Positions 7,294 through 14,553 of a stretch of 16,484 bases of DNA are shown one piece after another. Position 1 is the stretch's first letter. Each line of letters opens with the position of its first letter. The notes under the pieces are model-generated. The model ran no database searches, had not been told where the DNA came from, and saw nothing but the letters and a program-made list of their open reading frames with translations. The stretch comes from CADEFF01 sp964569315 (GTDB lineage Bacteria > Pseudomonadota > Alphaproteobacteria > Dongiales > Dongiaceae). The translations under genes and the position numbers were made by a program. The stretch lies in NCBI GenBank assembly GCA_964569315.1, contig CAZMUZ010000085.1, forward strand, positions 1-16,484, given 5' to 3'.

Positions 7294-10212
7294 CTACAAC
7301 TCCTGCCGCTTGTTCTCGGGATCGAAGAAGGGGATCGGCACGACCCGCCCCTGCACGATCCGCCCGCCGGCGACCTTGATGTCGAAGGTCTTGCCATGCT
7401 CCGCCTGGTCGGGTGCCACGAAGGCGAGGCCCACCACGCGGCCGACGGAGGGCGAGATCACCGCCGAGGTCACCCGCCCGACGATCTCCGCGCCCTTCAC
7501 CACCAGATGACATTCTTCCGGCACCGGCGCGTTCGGATCGTCGAGGGTGAAGCCGACCAGCTTCCGGGTGAGGCCTCTGCGATTCTGGATGTCGATCGAC
7601 CGGCCGCCCATGTAATAGGGCTTGGTCTTGCCGATCGCCCAGGCCATGTCCGCTTCATAGGGATGCGTTAGCCCGTCGGTGTCCTGGCTCACGATGATAT
7701 GGCCCTTCTCGAGACGGAGCACGCGCTGCGCCTCGACGCCGAACGGCCGGATCGCTTCGGATTTGCCGGCCACCATGAGCGCGTCCCATAGCGCCTCGCC
7801 CATCGAGGCGGGCACGTGGATTTCGTAGCCGAGCTCGCCCACGAAGCCGACGCGCATCAGCCGCGCCGGAATGCCCGCGACCGTCCCCATGCGGACCGCG
7901 AGATAGGGAAAGCCTTCGGGCGAAAGATCGATGTCGCTGCAGACCTTGCGCAGCACCTCGCGCGACTTCGGGCCCGCGAGATTGACGCCGGCATAGGCCG
8001 CCGTGACGTTCGCTACATCCACGTCGAGGCGCCATTGCGCATTCCAGAACAGCATCAGGCGATAGACCGCATCGACGCCGCTCGTCGTCGCCGTGACGTA
8101 GAAGTGCTCGTCATGGAACCGGCAGGCGACGCCGTCGTCGATGATGGCGCCGGACTGGTCCGTCATCAGCACATAGCGCGAGCGGCCGACCGGCTGCTTG
8201 GCATAGGTGAAGGTATAGAGCCGGTTGAGGAACTCGGCCGCGTCGGGGCCGCGCACGTCGAGCCCGCCCAGGGTCGACACGTCGATCAGGCCGACATTGT
8301 TGCGCACCGCGATCACTTCCTCGCGGATCGCCTTGTCGCGGTCCTCCTTCTTCCCGTAATAGGCCGGGCGATACCAGAGCCCCGCCAGCATCATCCGGCC
8401 TCCGAGCTCGACATGGCGATGATGCATCGCGGTATGGCGCTCCGGCTCGAAGACGCGGCCCGCGAGATGGCCGAACTTCTCCGGACGATAGGGCGGGCGC
8501 TGCGTCGTGACCGACATGGTCGCGATGTCGCGGCCGGTCTCTCTCGCCGTAATGCGCACCGCGGCGACCGCGGAGTGGCGACCCTGCGACGGGCCCATGC
8601 CGACCGTCGAATAGCGCTTCAGCAGCTCGATATGGTCGTAACCGTCGGCGATGCCATTAACGAGATCCTTGACCTGCAGGTCTTCGTCGAAATCGACGAA
8701 GTCCTTGCCGCTGTCGCTGGCGAAGATCGGCCAGGGGTGGGTCACGCCCGCCGCCCCCTTGTCGGCCGGCCGCGCCGGCTCGCCGCCGACCTGGCCGCCC
8801 GCATCCTTCGCGGCAGCCCAGCCGGCATGCCGGCCCTCGCCGAGCACGGCGTCGAGATCGTAGGTGCCGTTGACCGAGCCGGCCGCGAACGCATGCGCCG
8901 GCAGGATGGACGGCTCGAACATGTGCGACGCGCGGTTATAGGCGAACCTGGCGCCGATATGATGGAGAATCTGGCCGGTCGGGCTGTAGCCGCAGGACAT
9001 GCAGACGAGATCGCATTCGAGCGTCGCGGCCGCTCCGGAGAGCTTGCCCTCCCCTTCGACGGCGGCGATCTCGGCCGCGATGATATGGTGCTTGCCTGGT
9101 CCCGCCACGGTCTTGCGGAGCCCATGGCCGAGATAGACGGGAATCTGGCGGAGCCGCACCGCCCGCGCCTGGGCCGAGGAATCCTCGCCGGCCCGCAGAT
9201 CGACCACCGCCTGAACGGCGACGCCGGCATCGGCGAGGTCGAGCGCCACCCCATAGCCATCGGAATTGGCGGCAAGCACGACGGCCTTGCGGCCCGGCCG
9301 CACGCCATAGAGGCGGATGAGGCGCTGCGCCGCCGACCCCATCATCACGCCGGGGAGGTCGTTGTTCTTGAAGACGGCCGGCTGCTCGAGCGAGCCCGTT
9401 GCCACCACGACCGACGTCGCGCGCATCTTGTAGAGACGGCTGCCGCGAATGACGGACATCCAGTTGTCGGCGAAGAGGCCGGTGCAGGTCGCCTCGGTGA
9501 GGACGCGGATGCGGGCGTTGGCCTCGACCTCGGCGGCCAGCACGCGAAGCTGCTGTCGGCCGCGCACGCCTTCCGCGTCGAACCGGGCGTAGCCGAGCGA
9601 GCCGCCGAGCCGCGCGCCGTCCTCGACCAGCACGACCTCGAGGCCGCTCTTCGCCGCCTCCAGCGCCGCGGAGAGCCCGGCTGGCCCGCCGCCGATCACC
9701 GCCACGTCGGCGAACACATACTCCTTGTCGAAATAGCCGTGATGCGCGTCGAGATTGACGGTGCCGAGGCCCGCCGTGCGCCGGATATAGCGCTCCCAGT
9801 ATTTCCAGGCCCATTTCGGCTTGTAGAAGGCCTTGTAGTAGAAGCCGACGGGCAGGAAGCGGCCGATCAGCTCCACCCAGCTCTGCCGGTCCTGCTCCAG
9901 GCTCCCGACATAGTTCTGGCCGGTGACCACCATGCCTTCCGCGATGGGGCGGCGATCGGCGAGGATGTTCGGCTCGTCGCCGATCTGGACCAGCGTGTTG
10001 GCGTCCTGGCCCGCCATGGTCAGCACGCCGCGCGGCCGGTGATATTTGAAGGAGCGCGAGATCAGCCACTCGTCATGGGCGGCGAGCGCGCTTGCGATCG
10101 TGTCGCCGGCATAGCCGGTGAAATGACGGCCTTCGAACTCGAAGCCGATGGTGCGGCTCCGGTCGATCAGCCCGCCGGCGGGCGCCGGCAGCCGGTTGAC
10201 GCCGAGGCTCAT
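7294..10212 (-). CDS. mgdC: N-methylglutamate dehydrogenase alpha-like subunit (SoxA family, with aminomethyltransferase domain)
   Basis: Large 972-residue subunit. Residues about 20-100 form the ferredoxin-like N-terminal domain of SoxA proteins; they contain no cysteine, so no 2Fe-2S cluster is expected. A dinucleotide-binding site (DVAVIGGGPAGLSAALEAAK, 169-188) opens the oxidoreductase domain, which carries CDLVCMSCGYSPT at 400-412. The C-terminal half from about 605 is a GcvT/aminomethyltransferase-like domain (FNVG-type core, GFVGELGYEIHVP, ending near VPIPFFDP). In this family the GcvT domain transfers the methylene group produced by amine oxidation to tetrahydrofolate, which fits the fhs gene downstream. 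The ATG at 10212 overlaps the mgdB stop (ATGA) and has GGGAGG 6 bases upstream. Longer readings in the same frame run into mgdB. soxA is the alternative name if sarcosine were the substrate. Confidence 0.87.
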   Translation of the reverse strand: MSLGVNRLPAPAGGLIDRSRTIGFEFEGRHFTGYAGDTIASALAAHDEWLISRSFKYHRPRGVLTMAGQDANTLVQIGDEPNILADRRPIAEGMVVTGQNYVGSLEQDRQSWVELIGRFLPVGFYYKAFYKPKWAWKYWERYIRRTAGLGTVNLDAHHGYFDKEYVFADVAVIGGGPAGLSAALEAAKSGLEVVLVEDGARLGGSLGYARFDAEGVRGRQQLRVLAAEVEANARIRVLTEATCTGLFADNWMSVIRGSRLYKMRATSVVVATGSLEQPAVFKNNDLPGVMMGSAAQRLIRLYGVRPGRKAVVLAANSDGYGVALDLADAGVAVQAVVDLRAGEDSSAQARAVRLRQIPVYLGHGLRKTVAGPGKHHIIAAEIAAVEGEGKLSGAAATLECDLVCMSCGYSPTGQILHHIGARFAYNRASHMFEPSILPAHAFAAGSVNGTYDLDAVLGEGRHAGWAAAKDAGGQVGGEPARPADKGAAGVTHPWPIFASDSGKDFVDFDEDLQVKDLVNGIADGYDHIELLKRYSTVGMGPSQGRHSAVAAVRITARETGRDIATMSVTTQRPPYRPEKFGHLAGRVFEPERHTAMHHRHVELGGRMMLAGLWYRPAYYGKKEDRDKAIREEVIAVRNNVGLIDVSTLGGLDVRGPDAAEFLNRLYTFTYAKQPVGRSRYVLMTDQSGAIIDDGVACRFHDEHFYVTATTSGVDAVYRLMLFWNAQWRLDVDVANVTAAYAGVNLAGPKSREVLRKVCSDIDLSPEGFPYLAVRMGTVAGIPARLMRVGFVGELGYEIHVPASMGEALWDALMVAGKSEAIRPFGVEAQRVLRLEKGHIIVSQDTDGLTHPYEADMAWAIGKTKPYYMGGRSIDIQNRRGLTRKLVGFTLDDPNAPVPEECHLVVKGAEIVGRVTSAVISPSVGRVVGLAFVAPDQAEHGKTFDIKVAGGRIVQGRVVPIPFFDPENKRQEL

Positions 10213-10532
10213 TGCGCGCCTCCCGCGGGCTTGTCGCCCGCCGGCTTCGGCGGCGTCTTGAAATCGACCCGCTGCTTGAAGAGCTCGCTGGCGGGATAAG
10301 TCCGGAGAAACTCGTCGGTCACGGTGTTGCGCTCGGCGATGAACCAAAAGGAGGTCGGAACGTGGCACCACCACTCGCGCACGACGCCGGCGGTGTTGTC
10401 CTCGAGAAACACAAACGCGCCCCATTCCAGATCGGAAACCGCCGTCGGGTCCGGCAGGGGCTTCACCTCGCCGCCCCAGACGAATTCCGAGATGTTGCGC
10501 GGTCCGTTCAACGGGCAGTTCAGGATCTTCAT
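10209..10532 (-). CDS. mgdB: N-methylglutamate dehydrogenase delta-like subunit (SoxD family)
   Basis: A 107-residue SoxD-type subunit. It begins MKILNCPLNGPRNISEF and contains EWWCHVPTSFWFIAERNTVTDEF (53-75, in two parts), typical of the family; a Lys/Pro/Gly tail ends it. In trimeric and tetrameric sarcosine oxidases this subunit binds one zinc through three Cys and one His (C6, C9, H59, C63, from memory). Here Cys6 and His57 remain, but the second ligand is Asn9 and the last is Ser61, so the classical zinc site is incomplete; Cys56 might compensate. It starts 11 bases after mgdA with TAGGAG overlapping the mgdA stop, and its own stop overlaps the mgdC start. Subunit identity is secure; loss of zinc is inference. 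Confidence 0.86.
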   Translation of the reverse strand: MKILNCPLNGPRNISEFVWGGEVKPLPDPTAVSDLEWGAFVFLEDNTAGVVREWWCHVPTSFWFIAERNTVTDEFLRTYPASELFKQRVDFKTPPKPAGDKPAGGAQ

Positions 10533-10543
10533 GGCCCGGGCTC

Positions 10544-11785
10544 CTAATGTCCGACCGAGGCCGCGCCCTTTTCGCCGACCTGCTGGAAATTCACGAAGCG
10601 GTCGAGGCGGAAGGGTTCGATGAGCTCGTGCGGCTTGTCGTTGGCGAGGGTGTAGGACATGGTCAGGCCGCAGACCGGGGTCGCCTTGAAGCCCCAGGTG
10701 CCCCAGCCGGAATCGATGTAGTAGTTCTCGAGCGGGGTCAGGCCCATCACCGGGCTGAAATCGGGCGTCATGTCGGCCATGCCGGCCCACTGGCGCGCGA
10801 GCTTCACGTCGCCGAGGAAGGGCAGCAGCTCGAGCATGTGGCCGAGCAGCCCTTCCTTGAAATCGAGCGTCGAGCGCGTGGAATAGACGCCGTAGGGATC
10901 GGTCGAGCCGCCCATCACCAGCTCGCCGCGCGAGGACTGCGAAATATAGACATGCAGCGAACCCGACACGACGATCTGGTCGAGGAAGGGTTTGAGCGGC
11001 ACCGAGACGCAGGCCTGCAGCGGGATGGTGCGGATCGGCAGGCGGAACCCCGCCATCTTCGAGACCAGCGAGCTCGACCCTGCGACGGCCTGCAGCAGCT
11101 TGTTGCAATGGATCGTGCCGCGGTTGGTCACCACGCCGATCGCCCGGCCGTTCTCCTTCAGGATCTCGGTCACTTCGGTCAGTTGATGGATCTCGACGCC
11201 GCGGCGGGCAGCACCGCGGGCATAACCCCAGGCGACCGCGTCGTGCCGCGCGATCGAGCCCGGCGGATGATAGAGCGCGCCCAGGATCGGATAGCGCACA
11301 TCCTCCGAGCAGTTGAGCGCCGGGCAGAGCTTCTTCACGTCGTCGGTGAAGATGAGCTCGGAATTGACGCCGAGATGCTTGTTGACCTCGGCGCGCCAGC
11401 GGCTGGTGCGCAGCGCCGCGTCGGTATGCGCGAGCGTGAAGTGGCCGCGCTCGGAATAGAGGATGTTGTAGTCGAGGTCCTGGCTCAGCTCCTGATAGAG
11501 CTTCACCGACATGTCGTAGAACTTGACGCCTTCGGGCGTCAGGTAGTTCGAGCGGATGATGGCGGTGTTGCGCGCCGTGTTGCCGCCGGCGAGATAGCCC
11601 TTCTCCAGCACCGCGACATTGGTGATGCCGTAGTCGCGCGCAAGATAATAGGCGGTAGCGAGCGCATGGCCGCCGCCGCCGATGATCACCACGTCGTAGG
11701 TCGGGCGCAGCGGCCGCGCGGCCGGAATCTGCCGCTCCGCGGGATAGGTCTTGCGGAGTCCGTATTTCAGAAGGCCGAGGGGCAT
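10544..11785 (-). CDS. mgdA: N-methylglutamate dehydrogenase beta-like subunit (SoxB family, FAD-dependent)
   Basis: A 413-residue flavoprotein of the DAO/sarcosine oxidase beta family, expected to hold FAD and the active site that oxidises the N-methyl C-N bond of N-methylglutamate. Seen: dinucleotide site DVVIIGGGGHALATAYYLAR at 31-50 followed by an acidic strand end (VLEKG), GGNTARNTAIIRSNY at 67-81, GSIARHDAVAWGYARGA at 176-192, MTPDFSPVMG and the C-terminal GWGTWGFKATP. The tetrameric enzymes bind FMN covalently to a His in this subunit. His173 and His181 are both in the right region, and I cannot decide between them by eye. First gene of mgdABCD-xre. Its upstream ribosome site is weak. 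A 186-base divergent region separates it from the plus-strand gene. The sarcosine-specific alternative is less likely given gmaS and mgsABC. Confidence 0.88.
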   Translation of the reverse strand: MPLGLLKYGLRKTYPAERQIPAARPLRPTYDVVIIGGGGHALATAYYLARDYGITNVAVLEKGYLAGGNTARNTAIIRSNYLTPEGVKFYDMSVKLYQELSQDLDYNILYSERGHFTLAHTDAALRTSRWRAEVNKHLGVNSELIFTDDVKKLCPALNCSEDVRYPILGALYHPPGSIARHDAVAWGYARGAARRGVEIHQLTEVTEILKENGRAIGVVTNRGTIHCNKLLQAVAGSSSLVSKMAGFRLPIRTIPLQACVSVPLKPFLDQIVVSGSLHVYISQSSRGELVMGGSTDPYGVYSTRSTLDFKEGLLGHMLELLPFLGDVKLARQWAGMADMTPDFSPVMGLTPLENYYIDSGWGTWGFKATPVCGLTMSYTLANDKPHELIEPFRLDRFVNFQQVGEKGAASVGH

Positions 11786-11839
11786 CGCACGAGGCTCGCT
11801 TTCGAGGGTATGGCCGGCGACGAGGGGAGACGCTCGTCC

Positions 11840-11872
11840 ACGCTACCGGGCGGTTTCCTATGATGCAATAAT
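11840..11872. promoter_or_regulatory. Divergent promoter region between mgdA and the plus-strand gene
   Basis: The 186-base gap 11786-11971 has one A/T-rich island (about 11855-11880). For mgdA, the minus strand reads TTGCAT (11868-11863), 17 bases, TAGCGT (11845-11840); the -10 is poor. For the plus-strand gene, TATGAT (11859-11864) or the extended -10 TGCAATAAT (11864-11872) could serve, though neither has a convincing -35. The two candidate promoters would overlap, so one protein could control both directions. Only the general location is reasonably supported. Confidence 0.35.
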
Positions 11873-11958
11873 TTTTACTTGGGGGCGACAACGCACGGGC
11901 CGCATGGCTGCGTTTCCTTGAACCGCGCGCCGCCGCGCGCGAAAATGTCGGCGGCGAG

Positions 11959-11966
11959 AAGGAGAG
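11959..11966 (+). promoter_or_regulatory. Ribosome binding site that fixes a GTG start
   Basis: AAGGAGAG lies here. Its GGAG core is 7 bases before the GTG at 11972, ideal spacing. The in-frame ATG at 11945 lies upstream of this site and has no comparable sequence before it, so GTG is the better start. Confidence 0.7.
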
Positions 11967-11971
11967 TGTCG

Positions 11972-12568
11972 GTGGCGAAACGTCCCAATGTCGTGCTGCT
12001 CGACAGCGCCGCCGAGGCGCTGAAGCAGGAGTTCCTCGGCTGGCAGTGCCGCTTGCGGCAGCTCTCGGTGCGGGAAGCGGCCGGACGCCCCTCTTCCGGC
12101 ATGCGGCCGAGCGTCAGCGCGCCGGACGGCAGCGCAATTTCGGGCGCCATCACCGTCCTCATCCACCCGACCGACCCCGACGAGAGCACCCAGCTCTTCA
12201 GGTTCCAGGTGCAGAAGACGCACGATCCGACCGAACGCTATTCCAAGGCGCTGGAGCTGCTGTCGGGATTCCACTATCAGCGGCCGCGCGAGTTCACCGA
12301 CCTCATGACGGCGCTCTTCGGTCCGGACTCGGAAATCGCCAGCCGCCTGCTGCATCACGGCACCTGCGAGCTCGAATTCGCCGAATATAGCCGCGGCTTC
12401 CGCCTGCCCTGCCGGGTGCGGCAGCTCGCCGAGAGCGACCCGCTCCATCAAGCCACCTACTGGCACAATCGCCTCTTCAACCCGAACATGCCGGCCGCGG
12501 TGCGCGTCCTCTCCTTCGCCCCGGACTGGCCGCACGCCGAACGTTTCGAGTTCGACGCCGCCGACTGA
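11972..12568 (+). CDS. Unrecognised 198-residue protein, divergent from the mgd operon
   Basis: I do not recognise a family. The product is a soluble-looking, Arg-rich protein starting MAKRPNVVLLDSAAEALKQE when the GTG is read as Met. No signal peptide or membrane segment is visible. It has three cysteines: one early (WQCRLRQ) and two later (GTCELEF, LPCRVRQ). Several His/Trp/Tyr-rich stretches (HQATYWHNRLFNPNMP, APDWPHAERFEFD near the C-terminus) suggest a folded enzyme or sensor rather than random sequence. The strong ribosome site, G+C-typical third positions and clean stop support a real gene. It is the only plus-strand gene in the window, divergent from mgdA and convergent with the gene at 12651-13130. 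A regulatory or accessory role in methylamine use is only a guess from position. The ATG at 11945 would add nine residues. Confidence 0.72.
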   Translation: MAKRPNVVLLDSAAEALKQEFLGWQCRLRQLSVREAAGRPSSGMRPSVSAPDGSAISGAITVLIHPTDPDESTQLFRFQVQKTHDPTERYSKALELLSGFHYQRPREFTDLMTALFGPDSEIASRLLHHGTCELEFAEYSRGFRLPCRVRQLAESDPLHQATYWHNRLFNPNMPAAVRVLSFAPDWPHAERFEFDAAD

Positions 12569-12573
12569 GGGAA

Positions 12574-12611
12574 CGGCCCGCAACCCTCCGCGCAGGAACG
12601 GGCCGGGTTGC
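12574..12611. terminator. Inverted repeats between convergent genes; possible bidirectional terminator
   Basis: Two alternative 7-bp stems overlap in the 82-base convergent gap (12569-12650): CGGCCCG (12574-12580) with CGGGCCG (12599-12605), and GCAACCC (12580-12586) with GGGTTGC (12605-12611). They share bases 12580 and 12605, so each base can join only one stem. No T tract follows on either strand, so this is a weak terminator candidate supported mostly by its location after both stop codons. Confidence 0.38.
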
Positions 12612-12650
12612 AACGCCCAGCCCGCCCGATGAGCCGCTCGACGCGATCGA

Positions 12651-13130
12651 TCAGAACTTCCGGTAGGCCCGATTCAGATCGACCATGGGATGCTTCCTCG
12701 ACATCTGGAACTTGATCAGCAGCTCGCGCGCCAGCATGTCGCGATCCTGCTGATTGTCCGGCAGCTTGATTCCCGGCGGCACCGTGACCCAGCCATTCAC
12801 ATTGCGGTCGAACACGGCGGCGCGGCCTTCCTCGTAACCGAGATGGACGTCCTCGAGCCAGTTGAGGTCGTCCCAGCCCATCACCTCCATGTATTTCTTC
12901 AGGAAAGGCGTGATGCGGCTGTAATCCGGCACCAGGTTCACGTCGTAGCGGTAGCCGATATGCTGTCCGATCTCCTTCTCGCGCTTGCTGTCGAGACCGG
13001 AACTCTTCAGGAACTTGTCGATGTCGGCCTTACCCGACTTCGCCGATTTCGCGACTACCTTCGCCTTGGCCTTGCTCGCGAAGCTCACCACCTTGGCGGA
13101 CTTCGAGGGCTTCGAGGGTTTCTTCGCCAT
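12651..13130 (-). CDS. Unrecognised 159-residue protein at the end of the second glx/mgs-like operon
   Basis: I do not recognise a domain. Residues 1-34 are a Lys/Ala/Ser-rich, probably disordered tail (MAKKPSKPSKSAKVV and onward). Residues about 35-159 look folded, with aromatic and acidic stretches such as GYRYDVNLVPDYSRITPF, MGWDDLNWLEDVHLGYEEG and NGWVTVPPG, and a basic helix MSRKHPMVDLNRAYRKF at the end. It contains no cysteine, so it cannot be an iron-sulfur electron donor. No membrane segment is seen. The ATG at 13130 has AGAGGAGA overlapping the stop of the FMN-subunit gene only 14 bases upstream, so it is surely co-transcribed with it. The basic tail resembles the N-terminal tail of the preceding gene's product. 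A subunit or assembly role in that complex is inference. Confidence 0.8.
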   Translation of the reverse strand: MAKKPSKPSKSAKVVSFASKAKAKVVAKSAKSGKADIDKFLKSSGLDSKREKEIGQHIGYRYDVNLVPDYSRITPFLKKYMEVMGWDDLNWLEDVHLGYEEGRAAVFDRNVNGWVTVPPGIKLPDNQQDRDMLARELLIKFQMSRKHPMVDLNRAYRKF

Positions 13131-13144
13131 GGGTCCGGTCTCCT

Positions 13145-14527
13145 CTAATATCGCGTCATGTCAGGACGACCGACGGTGTGCTGCGAGCCGGCCAGCGGCA
13201 CCATGGCGAGCGCGGAGGCTTCCATGGTGAGCGCCGCGAGATCCTCCGGCTCGAGGCTGTGCACGTTGGTCTTGCCGCAGGCGCGCGCCATCATCTGGCA
13301 CTCGATCGCAAGGCAATGCAGGAAGTTGTAGACGCGCTCGGCGGCCTCGTCCGGATCGAGCCGCTTGCGGAGCGCCGGGTCCTGCGTCGCCACGCCGACC
13401 GGGCAGCGGCCGGTGTGGCAGTGATAGCAATGGCCCGCCTCCACCCCGATCTCCTTCTCGTAGTCGGATTCCGGGATGTCCTTGTTGCAGTTGAGCGCCA
13501 TCAGGGCCGAATGGCCGATCGCCACCGCGTCGGCACCGAGCGCCAGCGCCTTCGCGACGTCGCCGCCGTTGCGAATGCCGCCGGCATAGACGAGGCTGAT
13601 CTCGCCGGTCTTGCCGACATCGTCCAGCGCCTTGCGGGCCTGGCGGATCGCGGCGATGCCGGGGACGCCGGTCTCTTCGGTCGCGATATGCGGGCCGGCG
13701 CCGGTGCCGCCTTCCATGCCGTCGATATAGATGCTGTCCGGATCGGTTTTCGCCGCCATGCGGACGTCGTCATAGACGCGCGCCGCGCCGAGCTTGAGCT
13801 GGATCGGGATCTCCCAGTTGGTCGCCTCGCGAATCTCCTGGATCTTGAGGGCGAGGTCGTCCGGCCCCAGCCAGTCCGGATGGCGCGCCGGCGAACGCTG
13901 GTCGATGCCGGCGGGGAGCGAACGCATCTCCGCGACCTGGTCCGTCACCTTCTGGCCCATGAGATGGCCGCCGAGGCCGACCTTGCAGCCCTGGCCGATG
14001 AAGAACTCGCAGGCGTCGGCGAGCCGCAGATGGTTCGGATTGAAGCCGTAGCGGCTCTGGATGCACTGGTAGAACCACTTCGAGGAGTAGCGGCGCTCAT
14101 CCGGGATCATGCCGCCTTCGCCCGAGCAGGTCGCCGTGCCCGCCATAGTGGCGCCGCGCGCGAGCGCGATCTTCGCCTCGAAGGAAAGCGCCCCGAAGCT
14201 CATGCCGGTGATGTAGATCGGAATGTCGAGCTCGAGCGGCCGCTTCGCCCGCGGGCCGATGATCGTCTTGGTCAGGCACTTCTCGCGATAGCCTTCGATG
14301 ACGAAGCGCGTGAGCGTGCCCGGCAGGAACGTCAGGTCGTCCCAGGTCGGGATCTTCTTGAAGAGCGAGAAGCCGCGCATCCGGTAGCGGCCGAGCTCGG
14401 ACTTGATATGGATGTCGTCGATAACGTGCGGGGTGAAGAGGAAGCTTTTGCCCAGCAGGCTGGTATTGCGCTTCGACTTCTTCGCGGCGGGCTTTTGGGC
14501 CGGCGCCTTCTTTCTTTCTCTTGCCAT
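13145..14527 (-). CDS. glxD: FMN-binding glutamate synthase domain 2 protein, second copy (GlxD/MgsC-like)
   Basis: A 460-residue paralogue of the protein at 2812-4137. After a Lys/Ala/Pro-rich tail (1-20), the synthase barrel shows GMSFGALSFEAKIALARG (108-125), SGEGGMIPDERR (135-146), GQGCKVGLGGHLMGQK (178-193), GIDQRS (207-212), and AGGIRNGGDVAKALALGAD (315-333) for FMN phosphate. Unlike the first copy it keeps three cluster-type cysteines in HCYHCHTGRCPVGVATQDP (Cys367, 370, 375; C-x2-C-x4-C). The last two align with glutamate synthase cysteines, while the first is shifted from the classical C-x5-C-x4-C. A 3Fe-4S cluster and real redox chemistry are therefore plausible. With its two upstream partners and the glutamine synthetase gene it may form a split glutamate synthase of the rhizobial glx type. 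No GltD-like reductase gene is visible. N-methylglutamate synthase remains an alternative. Confidence 0.83.
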   Translation of the reverse strand: MARERKKAPAQKPAAKKSKRNTSLLGKSFLFTPHVIDDIHIKSELGRYRMRGFSLFKKIPTWDDLTFLPGTLTRFVIEGYREKCLTKTIIGPRAKRPLELDIPIYITGMSFGALSFEAKIALARGATMAGTATCSGEGGMIPDERRYSSKWFYQCIQSRYGFNPNHLRLADACEFFIGQGCKVGLGGHLMGQKVTDQVAEMRSLPAGIDQRSPARHPDWLGPDDLALKIQEIREATNWEIPIQLKLGAARVYDDVRMAAKTDPDSIYIDGMEGGTGAGPHIATEETGVPGIAAIRQARKALDDVGKTGEISLVYAGGIRNGGDVAKALALGADAVAIGHSALMALNCNKDIPESDYEKEIGVEAGHCYHCHTGRCPVGVATQDPALRKRLDPDEAAERVYNFLHCLAIECQMMARACGKTNVHSLEPEDLAALTMEASALAMVPLAGSQHTVGRPDMTRY

Positions 14528-14553
14528 CGCAATGATCCCTTCTGCGGACGGGC

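Noticed and set aside
5849..7513. Long minus-strand frame that would fuse extra sequence in front of the XRE-cupin regulator
   Set aside because: The first 315 or so codons read mgdD and the end of mgdC in a wrong frame. The real regulator begins at the GTG of the GTGA overlap at 6568 (or at the ATG at 6457).
7816..10299. Plus-strand open frame of 827 codons
   Set aside because: Antisense to mgdC with shadow-type composition; mgdC in the same place has clear family motifs throughout.
7294..10425. Longer start for mgdC
   Set aside because: The extension overlaps nearly all of mgdB out of frame. The ATG at 10212 has a good ribosome site and the ATGA overlap.
10209..11891. Longer start for mgdB
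   Set aside because: The upstream part is mgdA read in another frame. MKILNCPLNG at 10532 is the conserved N-terminus of the SoxD family.
11920..11950. CG-repeat tract upstream of the plus-strand gene as a terminator or Z-DNA element
   Set aside because: The short GCGCGC inverted repeat is expected by chance at this base composition and has no T tract in a useful direction.
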